Part shown: piece by piece, positions 18,247-27,170 of the stretch
Position numbering within the stretch: position 1 is the stretch's first letter
Layout of the letters: each line of letters opens with the position of its first letter
Assembly (NCBI GenBank): GCA_028687935.1
Contig: JAQTZE010000003.1
Coordinates: forward strand, 124,001-188,000
DNA from: Sulfurimonas sp.
Lineage (GTDB): Bacteria > Campylobacterota > Campylobacteria > Campylobacterales > Sulfurimonadaceae
DNA: 64,000 nucleotides
Reading direction: 5' to 3'
Notes under the pieces: generated by a model
Told to the model about the DNA's origin: nothing
Databases searched by the model: none
The model's input: the letters and a program-made list of their open reading frames with translations, nothing else
Program-made: the position numbers and the translations under genes

Positions 18247-19509
18247 ATGAGTTTTATATCAAGTAAAAGTTTAGAACAAGCGGACAATGAGGTATTTTCT
18301 ATTATAGAGGGTGAGCTAAAAAGACAAACGAGCCATCTGGAGATGATTGCAAGTGAGAACTTTACGAGTCCAGCGGTCATGGAAGCTATGGGTTCAGTTT
18401 TTACAAACAAATATGCTGAGGGGTATCCATATAAACGCTATTACGGTGGATGTGAGTACGCAGATGCTGTTGAGCAGTTGGCTATAGATAGAGCGTGTGA
18501 AATCTTTGGCTGTAAGTTTGCAAATGTCCAACCACACTCAGGAAGCCAAGCAAACGCAGCTGTGTATGCGGCACTTTTAAAAGCGGGTGATAAACTTTTA
18601 GGTATGGATTTAAGCCACGGTGGACACTTGACGCACGGTAGCAAGCCGAGCTTTTCAGGGCAAAATTACTCAAGCTTTACGTATGGTGTTGAAGCTGATG
18701 GTAGAATGGACTATGACAAAATCATGGATATCGCAAAGGCTGTGCAGCCAAAAATCATAGTTTGTGGAGCATCGGCTTATGCAAGAGAGATAGACTTTAA
18801 AAAGTTTAGAGAGATTGCTGATGCTGTTGGAGCTATTATGTTTGCAGATATTGCTCATGTCGCAGGTCTTGTTGCGGCGAACGAGCACATGAGCCCTTTC
18901 CCTCACGCTCATGTTGTCACAACTACTACGCATAAGACTCTAAGAGGTCCAAGAGGCGGTATGATAATGACGAATGATGAAGAGATTGCAAAGAAGATAA
19001 ACTCTGCAATTTTTCCAGGTATTCAGGGTGGTCCACTTGTCCATGTCATCGCTGCAAAAGCCGTTGCGTTTAAAGAGATACTCGACCCATCTTGGAAAAC
19101 ATACGCAAAACAAGTAAAAGCAAATGCAAAAGTGCTTGAAGTCGTGCTGACACAAAGAGGATATGATTTGGTCTCTGGCGGAACGGATAATCACTTAGTT
19201 TTAGTGTCGTTTTTAAACAAAGATTTCTCAGGTAAAGATGCAGACGCAGCCTTAGAGAGAGCGGGAATCACGGTAAATAAAAACGGTGTTCCAAATGATA
19301 CAAGAAGCCCTTTTGTCACAAGCGGTGTCCGTATAGGAAGCCCAGCACTCACAGCTAGAGGTATGAGGGAAAAAGAATTTGAACTCATTGCAAACAAAAT
19401 CTGTGATGTTTTAGATAACATTACTGATACAGAGCTTCACGCTAAGATAAACAAAGAGTTAGAAGAGTTAGCAAAAGGTTTTGTGATTTACAATAAATCA
19501 ACTTTTTAA
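18247..19509 (+). CDS. glyA: Serine hydroxymethyltransferase
   Basis: A full-length 420-residue enzyme that interconverts serine and glycine with tetrahydrofolate, supplying one-carbon units. Visible motifs are [15 protein letters not shown], the [16 protein letters not shown] loop, [24 protein letters not shown], and the pyridoxal phosphate lysine region [16 protein letters not shown] (Lys near 226). The upstream 120 bases contain no other gene. The start has GGAG seven bases upstream (GCGGAGCTACTACA). The downstream Ada-like gene begins 11 bases after the stop and may be cotranscribed. Confidence 0.97.
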   Translation: MSFISSKSLEQADNEVFSIIEGELKRQTSHLEMIASENFTSPAVMEAMGSVFTNKYAEGYPYKRYYGGCEYADAVEQLAIDRACEIFGCKFANVQPHSGSQANAAVYAALLKAGDKLLGMDLSHGGHLTHGSKPSFSGQNYSSFTYGVEADGRMDYDKIMDIAKAVQPKIIVCGASAYAREIDFKKFREIADAVGAIMFADIAHVAGLVAANEHMSPFPHAHVVTTTTHKTLRGPRGGMIMTNDEEIAKKINSAIFPGIQGGPLVHVIAAKAVAFKEILDPSWKTYAKQVKANAKVLEVVLTQRGYDLVSGGTDNHLVLVSFLNKDFSGKDADAALERAGITVNKNGVPNDTRSPFVTSGVRIGSPALTARGMREKEFELIANKICDVLDNITDTELHAKINKELEELAKGFVIYNKSTF

Positions 19510-19520
19510 CGAGCAAAAAA

Positions 19521-20372
19521 ATGGATGAAATTTCACTCCTACACGATAACTATAAACAGATTGAAAAAGCCATCAAGTATATTGATGAAAATTTCAAAGA
19601 GCATCCCTCAATTGATGAGGTTGCTAAAAATATCGGTATGAGTAAATTTCATTTTATACGCGTTTTTAAAGAGTATGTCGGCGTTACCCCAAAACAGTTT
19701 TTGCACTCTGTGACGCTCAACTACGCAAAAGAGCATATAAAAGAGTCCAAATCCATTCTCGATAGTAGTTTGGATATCGGACTCTCAAGCAGTAGCAGGC
19801 TTCATGAGCTTTTTGTAAATCTTATTGGTGTAACACCCAAAGAGTGGAGAGAAAAAGGAAAAGATGTCCTGATCACGTATGGTTATGGAGAGACTCCTTT
19901 TGGTGAAGCACTTATAGGTTTTACTGATAAGGGTGTCTGTTATCTAGGATTTATCGATGAGAATAAAGAGGAGATTTTCAAAAGGTTTAATGAACTTTGG
20001 GAAAACGCAAACCTCTGTTTTGATGCAAACGCAGCGAATGAATATCTCAAAAATATCTTTATAAAAAACAAAAAATACTCCCTTCTTGTCAAGGGAACAA
20101 ACCTTCAAGTCAATGTCTGGAAAGCGCTTTTAAACCTCCCAAATGGCATGGTCGCCACTTACCAAGATATAGCAAACTACCTTGAAAAACCAAAAGCCAC
20201 CAGAGCGATAGCCTCCGCCATCGGCAAAAATCATATCGGTTATCTCATCCCCTGTCACAGAGTCATCGCAAAAAGTGGAGCGATGAGCGGCTACAGATGG
20301 GGCATAGAGAGAAAAAAGATACTTCTCGCATGCGAGTCCTTAACTCATAAAGTGTGTAGCATCAGTTCGTAA
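19521..20372 (+). CDS. AraC-HTH / O6-alkylguanine-DNA methyltransferase fusion (Ada-like)
   Basis: A protein of 283 residues. Residues ~10-110 form an AraC-type double helix-turn-helix (YIDENFKEHPSIDEVAKNIGMSKFHFIRVFK). Residues ~120-275 form a methyltransferase with the active-site IPCHRV and the following SGAMSGYRWGIERK. The N-terminal zinc methyl-phosphotriester domain of E. coli Ada is absent, so this is the Ada-C-plus-HTH form. It repairs O6-methylguanine and probably regulates its own expression. The last nine or so residues (THKVCSISS) are encoded inside a 28-base direct repeat whose other copy lies 115 bases downstream, so the tail may be an added sequence. Confidence 0.88.
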   Translation: MDEISLLHDNYKQIEKAIKYIDENFKEHPSIDEVAKNIGMSKFHFIRVFKEYVGVTPKQFLHSVTLNYAKEHIKESKSILDSSLDIGLSSSSRLHELFVNLIGVTPKEWREKGKDVLITYGYGETPFGEALIGFTDKGVCYLGFIDENKEEIFKRFNELWENANLCFDANAANEYLKNIFIKNKKYSLLVKGTNLQVNVWKALLNLPNGMVATYQDIANYLEKPKATRAIASAIGKNHIGYLIPCHRVIAKSGAMSGYRWGIERKKILLACESLTHKVCSISS

Positions 20373-20486
20373 TACCTTCTAAAACTCTCAAAAAGTTTAC
20401 TTTTTGTAGCTTTAGGGGATTGCAAAGGACTTTAGTCCTTGCCACTTTGTGGGCTTTGCTCATAAAGTGCGTAGCATCAGTTAGTA
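20344..20486. repeat. 28-base direct repeat pair flanking a hairpin
   Basis: Positions 20344-20371 and 20459-20486 match at 26 of 28 bases (CTCATAAAGTG...). The first copy codes for the end of the Ada-like protein. The second covers the stop codon of the TonB receptor on the other strand. Between them is a perfect inverted repeat, AAGGACT-TT-AGTCCTT (20425-20440), that could terminate both convergent genes. This looks like a local duplication or the footprint of a small mobile palindrome. Confidence 0.65.
20425..20440. terminator. Hairpin between convergent ada-like and TonB receptor genes
   Basis: AAGGACT and AGTCCTT form a 7-bp perfect stem (or 6 bp with a TTTA tetraloop). It sits in the 108-base gap between two genes that run toward each other. 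There is no strong T-tract on either side, so termination is likely but not certain. Confidence 0.45.
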
Positions 20487-22349
20487 CTTCGCATTCATCC
20501 CGATAAAGAGTGAGCGTCCTGCTGTGGCATACCCATCAACTGTTTGATAATATTTGTCGCCTAAGTTGTTGACTTTCCCGTAGAAGGTGATAAAGTTGTT
20601 CGCTTTAAGGTTCGCTACAAAATCAGCAGTCGTGTATTCGCCTGTTTGGGCACCGCCATCATTTGCACCATCATAACGTGTGCCTATATACTGTGCAGAT
20701 ACTCCGAGATCAAAAGTATCTGATAGATAGTATGTTGCTTTTGCGTCAAGCTGCGTTTTAGGGCGACGTGCCAGAGTCTCTCCCTCAGCATCTTGCGTTT
20801 TGACATAAGTATACATTGCGTTTACGCCCAGAGCATCGAAGAAATAATCCTGATAACCAAGCTCTAAACCTTCAAATTTTGATTTTCCTTCTGCTTGAAC
20901 ATAGGCCCATGTGCTCATGTCATAGTCTATAAAGTCTGTGATTTCATTTGCAAACGCAGTAATCCAAAGCATATCATTTCCAAAAGTAATATCGCTTGTG
21001 AGTGACTTTTCAGGTTTGAGATTTGGATTCGCTCCATATTGTCCATAAAGTTGAGAGAGTGTCGGAGTATTGTATCCAGTACCTAGGTTTGCACTGATAT
21101 ACAAATCATCTTTTATAAATTGTTTCAGACCGATTTTTCCGCTTAAAGCATCATTGAAATTATCGTATCTGTCAAAACGAACAGACTCTGTGAGAATCGT
21201 GTTTTGGTCTGTAAAGATGGAGAATTTGTTATAGTTTGTAGCAAACGCGGAAGTAGCAGCGAAACTTTTATCTGTATCTGTTGTGATATCTTCTTGTTCA
21301 AATTTCTGGTAGGATGCTCCGACTCTTACAAAGCTGTTTTGCATATAGACGATTTTATCGTCAAGTTTAAATTCATTTACAGAGCCTTTATATGCATAGC
21401 TGTCGATTCCGACACCGCTCCAGTTTAAAAACTCTGATGTTCTATCAAAAGTAGATAGATTATACTGAAGTGTTAAGTCATGAAGAGCGTCTGTATGTTT
21501 GTAAGCTACTATGTAAAAACGGTTTTGAAGTTTCGTGTTTTCAACTTCCGAATCAGCTTGCCAGCCATCAAAATCTACTAGAGTATTGATAGTCTGCACA
21601 GAAGCTTCGACTTTGTCTTGCTCGGTAATATTGACGCCTAGTTTAGCGTTAAGTGATTTGTTGCTATATGCATCTTTTTCCAAGCCTAAAGTATCGTATC
21701 TTTTGCCATAGTCTGCACTCTCTTTGAACGGTTCAAAGGCAGAAATACCGTCTGTAGTATATTGAAGGGCACCTATGGAGAGGTTATATTGTTCAGTTGC
21801 GTACGATGTCTGTGCAGATACTTTGAGCGTGTTAAATGAGCCATACTCCACATTACCGACTGCGTGTACCCCTGTTTTTGCTTTTGAAGTGATGATATTG
21901 ATGACACCCGCACTCGCATCGGCTCCCCATACGCCTGACTGTGCACCTTTGATGATCTCTATCTGTTCTACATTATAAAGCATAATCTGGTCAAATTCCG
22001 CAGCAGCCCCAGGTGTTGTCGGATTGTTATAGCGTACACCGTCGATGAGGATGAGAACTCTTTTTGCATCCATCCCTCTTACAAATAGAGATGATTGTTG
22101 ACCTACGCCGCCGGATTGGGTTGTTGCGAGATTACCAAGTTTGCTCAGTGCTTCTGCTAGTGTCGTCACACGAGACTCTTCTATTGCCTCTTTTGTGATG
22201 ATTGTCACACTGTCTGTGACATCTTTTTTACTCAGTGTCGTGCCTTGGGCAGATGTAACATTGATGGTCTCTAGTGTGTACTGATTGTCTGCATGCAATG
22301 AGCTCAAAAGAGCCACAGAGATAAGAGAGAGTTGTATTGTTTTTTTCAT
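20481..22349 (-). CDS. TonB-dependent outer-membrane receptor, BtuB-like
   Basis: A protein of 622 residues with a signal peptide ending near LHADNQ, a TonB-box-like segment (LETINVTS), a plug domain (SVTIITKEAIEES, FVRGMDAKRVLILIDGVRYNN, GADASAGVINIIT) and a beta-barrel ending in an aromatic residue (NAKY). The plug resembles the vitamin B12 receptor BtuB, so a corrinoid or metal chelate is the likely substrate. I see no cobalamin riboswitch and no btuCDF transporter nearby. A small ORF of unknown function lies 24 bases upstream on the same strand, and the genes before it are chemotaxis genes. Confidence 0.85.
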   Translation of the reverse strand: MKKTIQLSLISVALLSSLHADNQYTLETINVTSAQGTTLSKKDVTDSVTIITKEAIEESRVTTLAEALSKLGNLATTQSGGVGQQSSLFVRGMDAKRVLILIDGVRYNNPTTPGAAAEFDQIMLYNVEQIEIIKGAQSGVWGADASAGVINIITSKAKTGVHAVGNVEYGSFNTLKVSAQTSYATEQYNLSIGALQYTTDGISAFEPFKESADYGKRYDTLGLEKDAYSNKSLNAKLGVNITEQDKVEASVQTINTLVDFDGWQADSEVENTKLQNRFYIVAYKHTDALHDLTLQYNLSTFDRTSEFLNWSGVGIDSYAYKGSVNEFKLDDKIVYMQNSFVRVGASYQKFEQEDITTDTDKSFAATSAFATNYNKFSIFTDQNTILTESVRFDRYDNFNDALSGKIGLKQFIKDDLYISANLGTGYNTPTLSQLYGQYGANPNLKPEKSLTSDITFGNDMLWITAFANEITDFIDYDMSTWAYVQAEGKSKFEGLELGYQDYFFDALGVNAMYTYVKTQDAEGETLARRPKTQLDAKATYYLSDTFDLGVSAQYIGTRYDGANDGGAQTGEYTTADFVANLKANNFITFYGKVNNLGDKYYQTVDGYATAGRSLFIGMNAKY

Positions 22350-22373
22350 ATTTTATTTTCCTGTATTTTATTT

Positions 22374-22724
22374 TTAGTTATAAATTTGCTTGGCTGCGTT
22401 TAGAAAAATTGGCGGAGATATGGCATTGTTGAGAGTTTTGAAGTAGTTGAAAAAAAGTTTTTGGGTGAAAAAGAGTTTGAGGGTTTTGCGTGTTTTTTTA
22501 AAGAAATAACAGTTGCAATGGCAAGGTTTTACAAAGAGTTGCAGCGGGCAAAGTATGGTGAGTTCTTCTATCTCTTCCTCTGCTTCTAGCTCTTCAGATT
22601 TATAGGTGAGTGTATGAAAACTTTCCACACGTGTAGCTGTTGCGTGGAGACTTACTTGGGCAACTGTTGCGGTGATTGCGTTGAGTGTAAAATAATTTTT
22701 ACCAAAACCTTTAGGCAGTTTCAT
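22374..22724 (-). CDS. Small hypothetical protein with a CHCNC motif
   Basis: I do not recognise this ORF. It lies between cheR and the TonB receptor on the same strand, with short gaps (about 30 and 24 bases), and has ordinary-looking codon use. From the ATG at 22724 (or 22733) it encodes about 116 residues. It has a polar first half with an acidic patch (EELEAEEEIEEL), then LCPLQLFVKPCHCNCYFF and a basic C-terminus. The clustered Cys/His could bind metal, which would fit a receptor for a metal chelate. The ribosome site is weak, so it may instead be a leader. Confidence 0.45.
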   Translation of the reverse strand: MKLPKGFGKNYFTLNAITATVAQVSLHATATRVESFHTLTYKSEELEAEEEIEELTILCPLQLFVKPCHCNCYFFKKTRKTLKLFFTQKLFFNYFKTLNNAISPPIFLNAAKQIYN

Positions 22725-22763
22725 TGTTCTCATTTTTAATAATTTTGCGAAGTATAGCGAAAT

Positions 22764-23546
22764 TTAAAAGAGATCCGCATGACCGAAAAATATATTTTGA
22801 CTTGGGTCTTTACGCATTGTTTCGAGTATTTCTTTGGCTTTGAGTTTTGTCTCTTTGTCAAAATAGATAAGCATATTTCTTGAAAAGATAAAGTCAAACT
22901 TTCCAATGCTCGTAAATGAAGCATCAAAAATATTGGCAAGATTGAAACTTACAAGCGACTTGACACGGTTATTAAGAGCGTACAATTCACCCTCTTTGTC
23001 GAAATATGTATGAATAATATTCTCAGAAAGATTTCTGACATTTCGTGCTCGATAGAGTGCTTTTTGTGCTTTTTCCAATGCTCCCGCATTGATGTCAATG
23101 CCGAGTATTTTAAATTTACTTGAGGGTACACCTGCTTCAAGAAGAGCGATGGCTATGCTGTAAGGTTCTTCTCCCGTCGCTGAGGGTGCACAGAGAATTT
23201 CAATAAAAGAGGGCCGATTTTTTACAAGAGCTACAAGCTCTTCTACCTGTTGAAACTCTCTGTAAAAAAAGGTCTCATTTGTTGTGAGATAATCAATCAG
23301 CTCCTGTTTTGTCAGAGGCTCTGAATCGACTAGCTTTAGAAGTTTTGAGAATGAGGAAATGTTTCTTTGTTTACAAAATGTCATGACCTTATTTTGAAGA
23401 ACACTCTCCTGTTTGTCAAAGGTAACACCTGTTTCATTTTTAAAATATGCTGCAACTTTGCTTATATTGCTGTAGTCTGTAGGTTCTTCATAACTTCTTT
23501 CCTGGCTTACTTCTTCTACTTTTTTTTTCTTAAAAAAACTAAACAT
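22764..23546 (-). CDS. cheR: Chemotaxis protein methyltransferase CheR
   Basis: A protein of 260 residues that methylates glutamates on chemoreceptors using S-adenosylmethionine. The N-terminal helical CheR domain is followed by TTNETFFYREFQQVEEL near residue 90, the SAM-binding CAPSATGEEPYSIAIAL near 118 (unusual CAPSATGEEPYS instead of CAGCSTGEEPYS), GIDINAGALEKA, and a closing DFIFSRNMLIYFD. The start overlaps the cheB stop (TAATG). A lysine-rich [12 protein letters not shown] extension precedes the domain. Confidence 0.92.
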   Translation of the reverse strand: MFSFFKKKKVEEVSQERSYEEPTDYSNISKVAAYFKNETGVTFDKQESVLQNKVMTFCKQRNISSFSKLLKLVDSEPLTKQELIDYLTTNETFFYREFQQVEELVALVKNRPSFIEILCAPSATGEEPYSIAIALLEAGVPSSKFKILGIDINAGALEKAQKALYRARNVRNLSENIIHTYFDKEGELYALNNRVKSLVSFNLANIFDASFTSIGKFDFIFSRNMLIYFDKETKLKAKEILETMRKDPSQNIFFGHADLF

Positions 23547-24124
23547 TAGTTACAAAACTCCTTTATAGTGATGATGATTTCGTTCATGTTTTGAACTTTT
23601 ATATTTGGCACTTCAGCCCTTGCTCTACCTGGCATACCATCGACTATGGCACTTTGCTGAGTCTCTGTGAGACATTGGCAACCTTTTGCCTCGAGCGCCT
23701 TGCATCCATCAACGCCATCGCTTCCAATACCGGTCAAAATAACACTGAGTATTTCAAAGTTTTGCGTAAAAGGAGTGACTGAGTTGAAAAGAAGATTAAT
23801 ATCCGGATTAAAACTATTTTCGAGAAGATCTTCTTTGGAGAAGAAAAATCCTGAGCTATTAACCATGAGAGAAGTTCTTGCCTCACAGATATAGATATTG
23901 CCGCTTTCCATAGGGGAGTTATTGTTTGCGAGACTCAATCTGTTTTGGCTATGGTCATGTAATCTTTTTGTGAAACTTTCTATAAAGCCAACAGCCATAT
24001 GTTGAGCTATAATGATAGTTGTGTCAAAGAGTCTGGGGAGTAAGTTGATAATTTTTTCTATTTGTCCCGGTCCTCCAGTGGAGGCACCGATGAGGACAAG
24101 TTTCTTAGGTACGGAATGTTTCAA
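23546..24124 (-). CDS. cheB: Receptor methylesterase CheB, catalytic domain only
   Basis: A protein of 192 residues, matching only the methylesterase half of CheB. The catalytic Ser is in LIGASTGGP (Ser15), the His in [10 protein letters not shown] near 41, and the Asp in [11 protein letters not shown] near 135. The receiver domain of enterobacterial CheB is absent, as in Campylobacter and Helicobacter relatives, so activity cannot be switched by CheA phosphorylation in the usual way. The predicted start is a TTG at 24124 inside the 3' end of the upstream chemoreceptor gene, which it overlaps by about 20 bases. Confidence 0.9.
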   Translation of the reverse strand: MKHSVPKKLVLIGASTGGPGQIEKIINLLPRLFDTTIIIAQHMAVGFIESFTKRLHDHSQNRLSLANNNSPMESGNIYICEARTSLMVNSSGFFFSKEDLLENSFNPDINLLFNSVTPFTQNFEILSVILTGIGSDGVDGCKALEAKGCQCLTETQQSAIVDGMPGRARAEVPNIKVQNMNEIIITIKEFCN

Positions 24125-26150
24125 GTTTTGAGTGCAGGTCGTCAGTCATTGCGTTTAGGTGGTCTGCTGCTGCGGCAATCTCTTCAACATTTCTTGCGTT
24201 TTGAGAAGAGATGTCATTTATTTGTGTAATCTGAGTCACAATAGACTCAACGTCTCTACCTGTTTTTGTAAAGTCATTGACAGTTCTGTCACTTGCTTTT
24301 ACCGCTGCATCAACTATCTGTACAGTGAGATTGATTTTTGCTTCAACTTCGGAGGCTGTACTTGCCAAGGTCTGAATATCTTCAGAGTTGCTTGTCATTT
24401 GTCCGCTTACATCGCCGATAGACTGAACGATGACATTGATAGTTGCGTTTATCTCGGTCAAAGATTTTTGTGTTCTCTCTGCTAGTTTACGTACTTCGTC
24501 AGCAACAACGGCAAATCCGCGTCCATGCTCTCCGGCACGTGCCGCTTCAATAGCTGCATTGAGTGCAAGAAGATTTGTTTGGTCTGCAATGTCGGAGATA
24601 ACTTCTAAGACATTTTTAACTTCGCTTGCATCATAAGAAAGAGTATTCATTCTATGGGCAAGTTCAACTTCTAGTTCAGCACTTTGCTGTACTCTAGAAG
24701 TAAGAGAAATAACATCTTGACGCGCTGCGATAAGGTTTGTATTTGCTTTAATAATATCTTGCTTACTCTCTTGAGCATCACTAATGGCACTGTTAATTTC
24801 ACTTTGAATACCAACAGCTTTTTTTGTAGCTTCATTAACAACTAAAACAGACTTTTCAACATTCGTCCCAACACCCATGGCTGTAGTTGAGAGCTCATGA
24901 GAGATAGAAGCGTTTTCTGAAGAGCTGAGTTTTGAGGTTTCTATGAGTTCTCTGAGTGAACGCATGAGCCCATTGAAACTTGATGCCATTTGAGAGAGCT
25001 CTTGAGGAGCATTTTCGTCTACTGCAATAGTGAGATTTTTAGTGCCTCCAATTTGCAAAAGAGTCTCTTTAAATTTATTCATAGGCTCTATCAGGCTGAA
25101 TTTGATTATCATGATGGATACAATAACGATGATAACGAGCACAACAAAAGACCATAGTATCATAGAGTTGCGTATGCTCTGCGGTACAATGAGAACTTCA
25201 GCTTCATCCATTTCAGAGAGAATAGCCCATTTGAAATCTTCACCTACGTGTATAGTGGAGTAAGAAGAGAGGACAGGATTTCCATTGTAATCTATGATAA
25301 CTTTCGTGTCTGTTTTACCTGCCAGTACTTCTTGGGATGCTTCTGTGTTTACAGAGCCGCTAGCAGGATTCGCAAATGATGCCTGGAGTGAATGGTTTTT
25401 AGGGTCAAGGAAACTGTCACTTCTCATAAGTTTGTCAGAACCAACTAGGTAGTCCTCTTGCGTAGCCCCGTAACCACCTCTGTACTGCATGATTTTATTG
25501 ATAGAAGTTTCACTTATTTGAAGTGCTACAACAGCTTGTACTTCACCGTCTATAGTCACAGGGGTAGCCAAAAACATTGCCGGAGCATTTTTGCTTGGGG
25601 TATAGGGTTCCATATCTATAAAAGTAGGACGGCCATTTGCTAAGGCTTGATTATATGCTCGTGCTAAACCGCTTTCTTGGAGTGAGCCGCTTGAGAGATT
25701 TGCTCCATAGTCAGACTCTTTTGTAGCAGAATATAAAACATGTCCATGTTTTGCACAGATAATAAAAATATCATAGTATCCATAATCTTTCATATAGCTT
25801 TGAAAGAAGGCTTCATGCGAAGCCTTCTTTTGTATAACTAAAGGATTTTCTACTGGATAAGGCTCAGTAGCACCTACTCTCAATTCTGTATGAACATGTA
25901 GAAGATCGTGTATCAGTTCTCTTACATCTTCTGAACGCGCGAGTACATTTATGTCACTCACGCTTCCATTGAAAAAATCTTGTATCTGATTTTTTTTCAT
26001 ATCCCTGACCGTTGTCAACTGCGAGTAAGTATCGTGTACCAGCGCCTCTTCAGCCTCTGTAACCGAAATTGTCGTTGTGATAAATGCTAGCAGCAAGAGA
26101 GATAATACTGTTAGAGATATTATCTGTATTTTAATAGAAAGTTTTTGCAT
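24105..26150 (-). CDS. Methyl-accepting chemotaxis protein with Cache-type sensor
   Basis: A protein of 681 residues. A membrane segment lies at ~8-28. A large periplasmic dCache-like ligand domain (~35-295) has the typical [22 protein letters not shown] segment. A second membrane segment lies near 305-330, followed by a short HAMP and a signalling domain whose tip [18 protein letters not shown] is near 525-545. No CheR-binding pentapeptide is seen at the C-terminus. The start is backed by AAGGGACA. It heads the mcp-cheB-cheR unit, suggesting that the adaptation enzymes are made with this receptor. The ligand is likely a small organic acid or amino acid, which is inference only. Confidence 0.9.
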   Translation of the reverse strand: MQKLSIKIQIISLTVLSLLLLAFITTTISVTEAEEALVHDTYSQLTTVRDMKKNQIQDFFNGSVSDINVLARSEDVRELIHDLLHVHTELRVGATEPYPVENPLVIQKKASHEAFFQSYMKDYGYYDIFIICAKHGHVLYSATKESDYGANLSSGSLQESGLARAYNQALANGRPTFIDMEPYTPSKNAPAMFLATPVTIDGEVQAVVALQISETSINKIMQYRGGYGATQEDYLVGSDKLMRSDSFLDPKNHSLQASFANPASGSVNTEASQEVLAGKTDTKVIIDYNGNPVLSSYSTIHVGEDFKWAILSEMDEAEVLIVPQSIRNSMILWSFVVLVIIVIVSIMIIKFSLIEPMNKFKETLLQIGGTKNLTIAVDENAPQELSQMASSFNGLMRSLRELIETSKLSSSENASISHELSTTAMGVGTNVEKSVLVVNEATKKAVGIQSEINSAISDAQESKQDIIKANTNLIAARQDVISLTSRVQQSAELEVELAHRMNTLSYDASEVKNVLEVISDIADQTNLLALNAAIEAARAGEHGRGFAVVADEVRKLAERTQKSLTEINATINVIVQSIGDVSGQMTSNSEDIQTLASTASEVEAKINLTVQIVDAAVKASDRTVNDFTKTGRDVESIVTQITQINDISSQNARNVEEIAAAADHLNAMTDDLHSKLETFRT

Positions 26151-26220
26151 TCTGTCCCTTTTTTGTATAAGTTAATCAAATATTCTAACATATCAATGTT
26201 TAAAATATTAATTAATTCTT

Positions 26221-27144
26221 TTAAAAAATACTCAGTCCGGTTTTGCTTGTAAAAAGCTCAAGCGCTTTTGTTCCTACGAGAGAATTTCCCTGTGCGTTAA
26301 GTCCGGGTGAGAAGACGGCGATGCCCATGAGTTTTGGGATGAGGGCTACGATACCACCTCCAACACCACTTTTTCCGGGAAGTCCTACATGAAACGCAAA
26401 GTCTCCTGAAGCATCATAATGGCCACAGGTAAGCATCACTGCGTTTATGCGTTTTGCCTGATTTGGCGAGATAAACTGCTTTGCGCAGAGAGGATCGATA
26501 CCGTGATTTGCGAGATAGAGCATGGAACGTGAGAGAGTTTTTGTATTCATCTCTAGTGCGCAGTGTCTGAAATAGGTGTTTACTACGTCATACACTTCGT
26601 TGTCAAGATTGCCAAAACTCTTCATCAGATTTGCCAAAGCTAAGTTTCTATGTCCGTGTTGCATCTCAGAATTTGCAACTACTGAATCAGAAGTGATGGA
26701 AGCATCACACGCGACTTCACGGATAAAATTGACGACCTCTTCGTAAGTCTCTTCCACGCCCTTATAATGGTTGATAAGTGCGTCTGTGATGACTATTGCC
26801 CCTGCGTTAATGAAAGGATTTCTTGGTTTGCCGTGTTCGTACTCGAGTTGAACAAGAGAGTTGAAAGGATTGCCCGAAGGCTCATGTCCTATGCGTTTGT
26901 AGAGAGATTTGGAGTAAAACTTGAGTGCGAGGGTAAAGGTGAAAACTTTTGAGATACTCTGGATAGAAAAAAGTTTCTCGGCAAGACCCACACTGTACTG
27001 CGTTCCGTTGAAGAGGGTGATTGTCATGGCAAACTGTCTTTGCGGCACAGAGGCAAGGGCGGGGATATAATCAGCGACTTTCCCCTCATCAAGATAGGGC
27101 TGTATCTCCGCTTCGATCTCATCTAAAATAGCCTGATAATCCAT
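26221..27144 (-). CDS. glsA: Glutaminase
   Basis: A 307-residue serine-dependent glutaminase that hydrolyses glutamine to glutamate and ammonia. The conserved signatures are present: FSIQSISKVFTFTLAL (catalytic SxxK near residue 60), EPSGNPFNS, NPFINAGAIV, SEMQHGHRN and GLPGKSGVGGGIVAL. The track start at 27156 is a GTG, but that GTGAGG is the ribosome site for the ATG at 27144. It lies 26 bases downstream of nasA on the same strand, so it may be the second gene of the nitrate reductase operon. That would tie it to nitrogen metabolism. Confidence 0.95.
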   Translation of the reverse strand: MDYQAILDEIEAEIQPYLDEGKVADYIPALASVPQRQFAMTITLFNGTQYSVGLAEKLFSIQSISKVFTFTLALKFYSKSLYKRIGHEPSGNPFNSLVQLEYEHGKPRNPFINAGAIVITDALINHYKGVEETYEEVVNFIREVACDASITSDSVVANSEMQHGHRNLALANLMKSFGNLDNEVYDVVNTYFRHCALEMNTKTLSRSMLYLANHGIDPLCAKQFISPNQAKRINAVMLTCGHYDASGDFAFHVGLPGKSGVGGGIVALIPKLMGIAVFSPGLNAQGNSLVGTKALELFTSKTGLSIF

Positions 27145-27170
27145 CTGCGACCTCACTATATTTTTTAAAA

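Noticed and set aside
22350-22763. Cobalamin riboswitch before the BtuB-like receptor
   Set aside because: The gaps upstream of the receptor and small ORF are only about 24 and 30 bases, and no B12-box-like sequence was seen.
5450-24600. Near-identical signalling segments of the two chemoreceptors as a duplication
   Set aside because: The shared [18 protein letters not shown] region is conserved in all receptors of this family. The rest of the two proteins differs.
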